64,000 bases of DNA from Armillaria gallica (taxonomy: Eukaryota > Basidiomycota > Agaricomycetes > Agaricales > Physalacriaceae), in NCBI GenBank assembly GCA_037576215.1, contig JBANDB010000015.1, forward strand, positions 62,001 through 126,000. The letters are read 5' to 3'. The notes under the pieces are model-generated. The model saw only the letters and a program-made list of their open reading frames with translations. It was not told the DNA's origin and made no database searches. Both the position numbers and the translations under genes were made by a program. How positions within the stretch are numbered: the stretch's first letter is position 1; each line of letters starts with the position of its first letter. This document shows positions 57,478 to 64,000 of this stretch, piece by piece.

Positions 57478-58960
57478 GCGAACTTTCTGTGCATTTACTA
57501 AGCCATGAACTGCACAAAGTAAACAGCCTTGGTAAGGCTTTAACTGCTGCTGACTGTAGCGAATTATTATAGTTTGCTAACTTGTCATTAGAGTTGCATA
57601 ATAGGATTCAGGATTAAAGTGCCTGACAATCATGGCTGTGCTTTGATATGGCAGTTCAGAAGGGGAAGAATATCACTAGATCATTATAGATCCGTGAATT
57701 TATGAGCATACAGAGCCTGGAGGCTCATCAGCGCACCACCATGGGTCTCATTGCAATAAAGATTCCTGTGTCGCAGCGTCATTGTAGGTCGCAGGCAATG
57801 TCGCAAATTAATCAGAAATTAAGCCCAATGTCATGCCGTGCGTGAAACTATAATGCCAAACGTCACTCCTTCAACGACACATACTCAGACTGAAGACATT
57901 AGAGAGTAGTGAAAACTGTCTTTTGTAGAGCTGTAGTGCAATTTGATTAAGTATATGCAGTAAAGGTCATATGGAATCAATACCGGTAGCGGGTCACCTT
58001 ATCATGATATCTAACTCGGCGTGGTGAGTACAGGAATAAGCATATGGGGGAGGAGAAAACAAGATATATGGCAACGATGATTAAGAGCAGAGGAAGTTCA
58101 TCAGTAATAGCCCCTGAAGCGAAAAGAACCTGGGCTGGATATAACCGAAACACTCGTTTCTTTCACCATCACTTTCCTTTCCTTTTTGCTCTCAAGCTGA
58201 ATCTTTACTTGTCGACATAAATGTTCGTGCTACCATCATCTTTGTGTGACTGTATTCATATTTCATAATTTGCTTCTCTTGACAATTGTAGGCTTACCTG
58301 GGTTGTTGCACACAACACCGACATAAGTAAATGTTATAATACCAACCTGCAGCGGAAAAACCAACATGAGATAATCAGCTTGAAAGTATTCCTATGCTCT
58401 CTTGGTGACTCCAATGGAAAGAACTAAGAATAGAGTGCATTTATTCCCTGGATCTGACAGCGTTTCTTTATCTTCTCATCTGCTATAATCTTTCATTTTT
58501 TCTTGGAGGCATCAGTGGCAGTAACATCACTTATAGCTCCTAAACTATCCTGCTGAGGCGATGTGTAATTCATGATGAATACTAGGTGCATTAGTCTCTC
58601 GTTTCTCATCTGCATTCATTGGAATATATGCCCTTTAAAGATGCACTTCTCAGGGCTCACCATACAAGTGCATCACTTGAATGACAAATGTTACTCATTG
58701 GCACCTTTGAGAAGTCTACAAAAGACAAGAAATAGGAACTTTTTTTTTGCTTGGTATTCGGCAGGTCAATATCCATCAGCATACTTCTGTATGTGACAAA
58801 TGGCCTCCTGAATATTCCTCGCAGAAATATTTTAACCCCTGCACTACTCGTCTATATCATCTAATGCCACGAATAAATGGGTAGTTACTAGTATCCGTCA
58901 GAAGAGGCACCACTGGTATGGCAAATCCTTCTTCTCGAAGTCCTTTCTCTCACTAATGTC
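57478..58960. other. Intergenic, nothing firm
   Basis: No plus-strand gene recognised. On the minus strand a frame beginning MNYTSPQQDSLGAISDV (from about 58576) runs about 26 codons before a stop. This is too weak to call. The sequence is AT-rich and CpG-poor. Confidence 0.35.
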
Positions 58961-58979
58961 TCTGTATAGTCCACCCACG

Positions 58980-60402
58980 TATCTCAGGCTGTCAAAGTCC
59001 TAAACATCTGTGGTGCCGGACCAGCTGCATTTCTATGTGCTGGAGATGGTCGGTGCCTATTGGAAGATGGCAATTTTCTGAAGTGTTGTCTTAAAGCCGA
59101 TGTAGTGGTGAGTTCATGAAGCGGCCATTTGGTGGGTTTGGCTTCATTATCCTTCATCTATTACTTTGAACTTATCGGTCCCTCACAGATAACCCATGAC
59201 CCGGCATCAAGTATATTCAGCTCTGGGTCCGTGCAATCTGTCGAATCGGTGTCACGATCAATACCTTTCATCGCCAATGTATTCGAATACAACAGCGATC
59301 GGGCAATAAGGATAGACACTGATGCATCTAGGTATCTTCTGTTGATCAAAAAACGGGAGAAGTACACCTATCTCCAATATCAAGATCTCTTACACTTACC
59401 TTTGCATCGCTTTGAAGATTCCCCTCATGTTCAACAAGTACCTTGAGGATACCTACTATACACCTGAAGCCAGAGATGTCTGTCACTGAATCAGTGGGGG
59501 ATAATCATCACCTCTTGCTACATCCATTGATATTCTGACCTTGTAAGTTCTGTTTCTTTGCGACAAATGAAATGTAGTAACTTCCATGGACAGGAGCTAC
59601 GGCGAAGCCATGCCCAATCATTGGCACCCATCAACATCTACTCAGACGGGTCGCGATTCCTTTGTAGTGAGACCATGAGTTTCTTCCGGCACTTCCATAC
59701 AATAAACAGTTTTTCTCCCATCCTTGGATTGGAGCTGCATTTGCGCTGGTTGACTTCGAATCCTGATCCGGGTGTGTTCCTTGCAAGAGCTGTCCTAAAT
59801 TTTGAGGCTGGTGCTACCACAGTTATTCCGGAATCGCGAGTTGTATGAGAACAAATTCACATCGCCTCATTCTCAGATCAGGCTGTTCATCACTTTGGGA
59901 ATCAGTATTGCAACATATGTTATCCTCGATCCGAGTTCTCGTACACCCACCTAATCCTCGATGACTCGGTCATTTCCATTGGTGTCGTATTCCTCCTTCC
60001 CTCGTGCCCAAGTCTGCTGAAAGTCAGTGGCTATTCTCACAGTCGAGTCTTCTTGGACCCATGTTGTTGTCATCACATGGCATTGATTTGATGCAGTCAT
60101 CCTCATGCATCAGCATGGGGATGTACATATTGAATAGAAGCTGTGTCCCATATGGTGTAATTGGTGAACTCCATCAACAGCGCTAGAAGCTTCACTCAGC
60201 GCTTAACTCGCAGTGCGCTTGTTTCGTTGACGAGCTCATTGCAGACAGATTATTCCTCATACAAGGTGGCCAATGTGAATCATGTGATTGAATTCAATCC
60301 GAACTGTCTGGTTCTGAAGGGACAACGTTACGTCGTTAATTCCTTGGACGACATCTTGGCTTATTTTGGGTCGAGCTTTGCGAACAGGGTAAGTCGGAGA
60401 TA
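58980..60402 (+). pseudogene. Unrecognised exon-like segments upstream of HET copy 2
   Basis: A frame AVKVLNICGAGPAAFLCAG...LKADVV (about 59003-59108) ends at a GTGAGT donor. An acceptor (ccctcacag, about 59188) leads to ITHDPASSIFSSGS...REKYTYLQYQDLLHLPL (to about 59446). A further segment with PDPGVFLARAVLNF lies at 59758-59848. Copy 1 keeps the same junctions and several of the peptides. I do not recognise the family, and both copies have frame breaks. Confidence 0.35.
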
Positions 60403-60812
60403 AAACTTTGCCGTTTGGGCGCTGATCATCATCACAGCCTCTGGATGATGCTTGCTGTGTGCATGGAGTTCCGATATATTTCAGGTGCAAAGGAGAAAGG
60501 ACTATTATTCTCTCCTCATAAATACGACATGAACATCGAGATCGAGAGTGGAGGTCATTTTTCATGACTTTGAACTCGCTCATAACACAAAACAAACTGC
60601 AACATCATTTTTTCTTATTTGATCATTAACAAGCGCCATACAGCATTTTGATACTGGTTCAAAGCCTCGATGTCAGGCCTGAGAATGCTGCGGAGATGGC
60701 CTTACCTGAAGTACGATGTACAATGCGATGACTTCATGCACCCTTGGTTATCAAGCCTCTTATACCTGTACTAGCAACTCGCTACACATCTGACTGAAAG
60801 TCCGAGTCGAGC

Positions 60813-62671
60813 ATGGATGCACTCAAAACAGGTATCTATTCCCTTCCTTTCATTTGATCCAAACACGTGTTCCACTGACAAATAAAAATCAGCAGCCCGC
60901 GAAGCCCTATGGCATTGGGAACAAGTAACAAGGGAATACCAGAAAGACGGCAGTGTAAGGATCTTACAATGGCATGGAAGGATACTTGATAACATATTTC
61001 CAGGTGCTCATCAAGGATGTGGAGTTCCCGGAGGTGATGATCTCTGCTCGCACAGAGACCGGCCAGGCGGAGGAGGAGATCGTTGTTCCACTTCAGCGTT
61101 CCTACACTGATACAAAACCTGTGATATCTGCCTCTCTTGCTGACACACTCTGCACTACCCTCGGCCTTCAGGGCCTCTTGGAGTGACTAAACACCACTCT
61201 TGGAACATCATGCACCTTGGACACTCCCATCCTCTCCTCCCTCCTTGAAGACTGCATCACAAAGAACTATGACTTTGGTACTGCTTACGGCTTTCTCCGC
61301 CTGGCATGGTACACCGAAGACTGGAGTTCAATCACAGACAGACTACGTGAATGTGAAGAGAAGGACTGAGAGATGTGACAATGTGCACTGCATGGAAGCG
61401 ATGTTGTTCAGACGCATATGCACCCTCGGTGTGCATGGGATCTGTACAGCAATCACATTGTGCCAATATCGACTGCTGGCCCAATATCTCTGCATGTAAT
61501 ATCACATGCTTTGGTGGATGAGAAGGATCACGTGAATGTGTGGATGCCCATCAATGGATGTGAATGGCCTGTGCCCATCCCGAGTGATACCAACCTCGAT
61601 CTGATCTGCATTGAGATGCTGAATAAGGGCTCGGAGTACATGTGGTTGGATGTGCTCTGTTTAAGGCAGCAAGGAGGGCGGAGGGAGGATCTGCGTACGG
61701 AGGAGTGGAAGCTGGATGTGCCCACCATTGGATGGGTGTATCAATGGAACAAGACGCACTGCTACCTGAGTGGGCTGGGGCGGCCTCTCCGTGTGACAGA
61801 GGACTACTTTGACAGTGATCATTGCTGGTTTAATCGTGCATGGATGCTGCAGGAGATCGGAGAGCAGGGTTATGAAATTTGTGGAGTTACACCAGGTGGG
61901 CCACTGGACATGAAGCCGGACAAGGAGGGGAACTATGACACTAAGGCTCTGACATCATTTCACCAGAAGCTGCGGGGCCTGAAACGCTTGAGCCTCAAAC
62001 CATTTGATGCACTGAAGGAGATGCGGCACCGGGTATCAACAAACCAAGTGGATAGGATTGCGGCGATGACAGTCCTTCTGTGGCCCCATATAATACCAGC
62101 ATACAATGAGAGCCGATCTCTCGAGGATGCATGGACAGCATTGATGAATACAACGCTGTCCAGCACACGGGCAGATCTATTCTTTTGGTATCCTGAACCA
62201 GGAAATGCAGGTGCAAAATGGTGACCATCATGGGACCAAGTCATGACAACACCTCTGCCTAGGGATTACACATCAGACGAGTTGCATTTCACGGTTAGCA
62301 GGGATGTGGAGATTAATGTTGATCAATGTGATGAGGTATTTTGCATTGAAAACGGGTTTGTGCAGGGGCTGGGTGTGGGAGGTGCACTAGGAACTGATCG
62401 ACATGGGGAGTTGCTCGTTGAAGACGCTTGCGGGATACAGCATGCATTCCCCATTATTGCAACTCACGAGCACCATATACCCGAAGACACATACACACTG
62501 ATCAGAAATAATTTCAGTTATTGTCCCTGGAAATGGGTACAGTGGGTAGTTGGGCGAAGACTGTCCGATGAGAGGTTCGAGAAACTTTCAGTGTTCAAAA
62601 TGGCCGTAGATGTGGCACACAGAATGGAGGACAGTCTAAGCCTAGAGAAGCGTGTCAATATTCTGGTTTGA
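60813..62671 (+). pseudogene. HET-domain protein, second copy, nonsense-mutated
   Basis: Paralog of 11765-13648 with the same first intron (60832-60892). The HET blocks survive as VISHALVDEK, EYMWLDVLCLRQ and CWFNRAWMLQE. The frame is broken by a one-base insertion near 61003 (tttccag against tttcag) and by TGA codons at 61184, 61367, 61376 and 62222. Copy 1 has CGA at the first three and CGG at the fourth. Those changes are mainly CpG to TpG. The C-terminal half (61418-62221, then 62243-62671) stays alignable to the end, so decay is recent or slow. The original stop position is conserved. Confidence 0.88.
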
Positions 62672-63039
62672 TGTGAGTACAGGCTTTTCAGCTGGCTGAA
62701 GCACTATTAATGATTCGATCAATCATTGAATCCACCTAGGTTGCCGCAAGTTTACAGAGCAACTTCTGATCTTATGACATACTTATGAAGGGAGCTGTCC
62801 GTGTATTAAAGAGAATATTCATCACCCAGTATATTACACCTCACGAATAAACTGAAAGACGTTTATAATTTGGTTATACTTGCCGTCGAGATTTATAAGG
62901 ATAGCAGCGAAAGCTTTCCTCATCCCTGAGATGCACTTTAACCGTAGTTAGGATCCAGAAGCTGCGACAATGAAGGAAAATTAAAGCACCCTCAGTGGCG
63001 AAACACTCTCACCGGCTTATCTGTTTTCCATCAAAGCTC

Positions 63040-64000
63040 GAGAGGCATATTGTTGTCACCATAGGGCTAGAGAGCTGGAATCAGGATTGGCCGCTCCCAT
63101 AACTTTGACCCATGGATGAAAGTCTTACTGTTCTGTACATGTCTTTTGTACCTGGGTATACAGAGGCGTGATCCTTGTCATATGTGTTTCGTTAGGCTAG
63201 CCAAAATAACTACAAGGAAACCATACACTGTTGTCAGGTGAGAATTTCTGACCGCATCGGATCCCAATGGTTCTCAACCTCGTCTTTAACCAATGAGCAT
63301 TACTGGGCACCCGGAAACTATCTATGAAACTCTTAAGTATATTAACGGTGTAGTAAATGTAAGAATACACTAACTGTCCTACTTCAATGAACTTCAGCGC
63401 AATTTTGTCTTCCAGGACCTTGTTGGTTCCGGAGCATACGCTAGTACCAGATGCACGAAGGATGTTCTACAATCACGCCATTCAGTTAATCCTTTCTGAG
63501 TAAATGACTAAACATCCTCCAAGCCCTGACTAAATGTGCGTCAGCGGACATATCCAGAACAATATTGAGAGAATTACGCACCATCAATAGTGGTAAACAC
63601 GTCCTGATGAATCTTCCATTTTGGAGGAACAGAGTACCAACAGAAGTCTTGCTAGTATCAGTTCCTTCTCGCTGACTGCGCTGACTTGAGGCTGGGGCTG
63701 AGAGTGGGCCTCAGGAGTGATCAGACAATGAAGAATGTGGCACCTCGCCAAAGATCTAAAGCCCTTATGTCTAATATTATTATCATTGGGAAGGTGTTAG
63801 TATTTCCTATCCGACATCAGATACTCTATAGGTTGTTGCATCTTGGAAATGACAGGGAAAAGTCGTTCTAAAAGGAGCTAATATTAGGTACACGGTCAGC
63901 TCATATAGGACTATCATCGTACTCATCTGATGCATGAATGTGTTCAATATGATAGATACCGAGTTTCTCAGAAACAGGGATGGCGGCACTAAGGAGCGAC
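63040..64000. other. Intergenic, nothing recognised
   Basis: Short open frames only (about 60 codons). No repeats or RNA genes seen. Confidence 0.35.

Larger units (their letters stand above)
58970..63030 (+). repeat. HET-locus segmental duplication, copy 2 (decayed)
   Basis: Same orientation and gene order as about 10060-14030. Where copy 1 has CG, this copy often has TG or CA (for example gtgtggctggacgtg against atgtggttggatgtg around 12601 and 61640). That indicates loss by CpG transitions after duplication. Confidence 0.75.

Noticed and set aside
37311..62224. TGA reassigned to an amino acid (alternative genetic code or readthrough)
   Set aside because: TGA replaces CGA at CpG sites only in repeats; the intact HET copy and genes A and B use CGA freely. 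The pattern is mutational.

Overview
The window reads as a filamentous basidiomycete (mushroom-type, Agaricomycete-like) nuclear genome. The evidence is: GT-AG introns of about 44-61 nt, a HET-domain (heterokaryon incompatibility) gene pair, a eukaryotic class Ia ribonucleotide reductase small subunit, and Ty3/gypsy, Tad-like LINE, pogo/Fot1-like and Mutator-like (MULE) elements. Recognition of families is by eye; no search was run.

Layout. 1-23.6 kb is gene-poor sequence with three convincing host genes: a short RNR small-subunit paralog (3099-4133), an intact HET-domain gene (11765-13648) and a glycosylated multi-pass membrane protein (21078-22832). 23.6-42.4 kb is a graveyard of nested, decayed transposons: two copies of a 0.96-kb direct repeat, a MULE on the minus strand (29169-32156), a gag-like remnant (34.9-35.4 kb), and a Tad-like LINE whose endonuclease frame is interrupted three times. 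The interrupting elements are a solo gypsy LTR (37591-38954, GCAG target duplication), a complete pogo-like DNA transposon (39031-41913, TA duplication) and, at its 3' side, the large gypsy element. 42368-57477 is that gypsy element, 15.1 kb with two 1368-bp LTRs. 57.5-64 kb holds a second, decayed copy of the HET locus (about 58.97-63.03 kb), a same-strand duplication of about 10.06-14.03 kb.

The most interesting object is the gypsy element. Besides gag, protease and RT-RNaseH-integrase it carries, between pol and the 3' LTR, two multi-exon genes on the opposite strand. Gene A (six exons, 409 aa) is entirely open. Gene B (nine exons, 556 aa) has a Zn2Cys6-like cysteine cluster. The element is also saturated with the palindrome ACTAGT: by hand I count 11 per LTR, about 46 in the internal region and 13 in the solo LTR, against 5 in the other roughly 47 kb. 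In coding regions it occurs as Thr-Ser or Leu-Val, and it also fills introns, LTRs and the gene A promoter, so the constraint looks to be on DNA rather than protein. I infer a possible element-encoded protein that binds ACTAGT, comparable in logic to plant VANDAL/VANC anti-silencing.

The opposing force is visible. Eight of the nine differences between the two LTRs are CpG transitions, and nearly all in-frame stops in the gypsy, LINE, pogo, MULE and HET copies are TGA at positions where CGA (Arg) is expected. One such change also destroys a splice donor in gene B. This is the footprint of CpG methylation and deamination or a RIP-like process acting on repeats.
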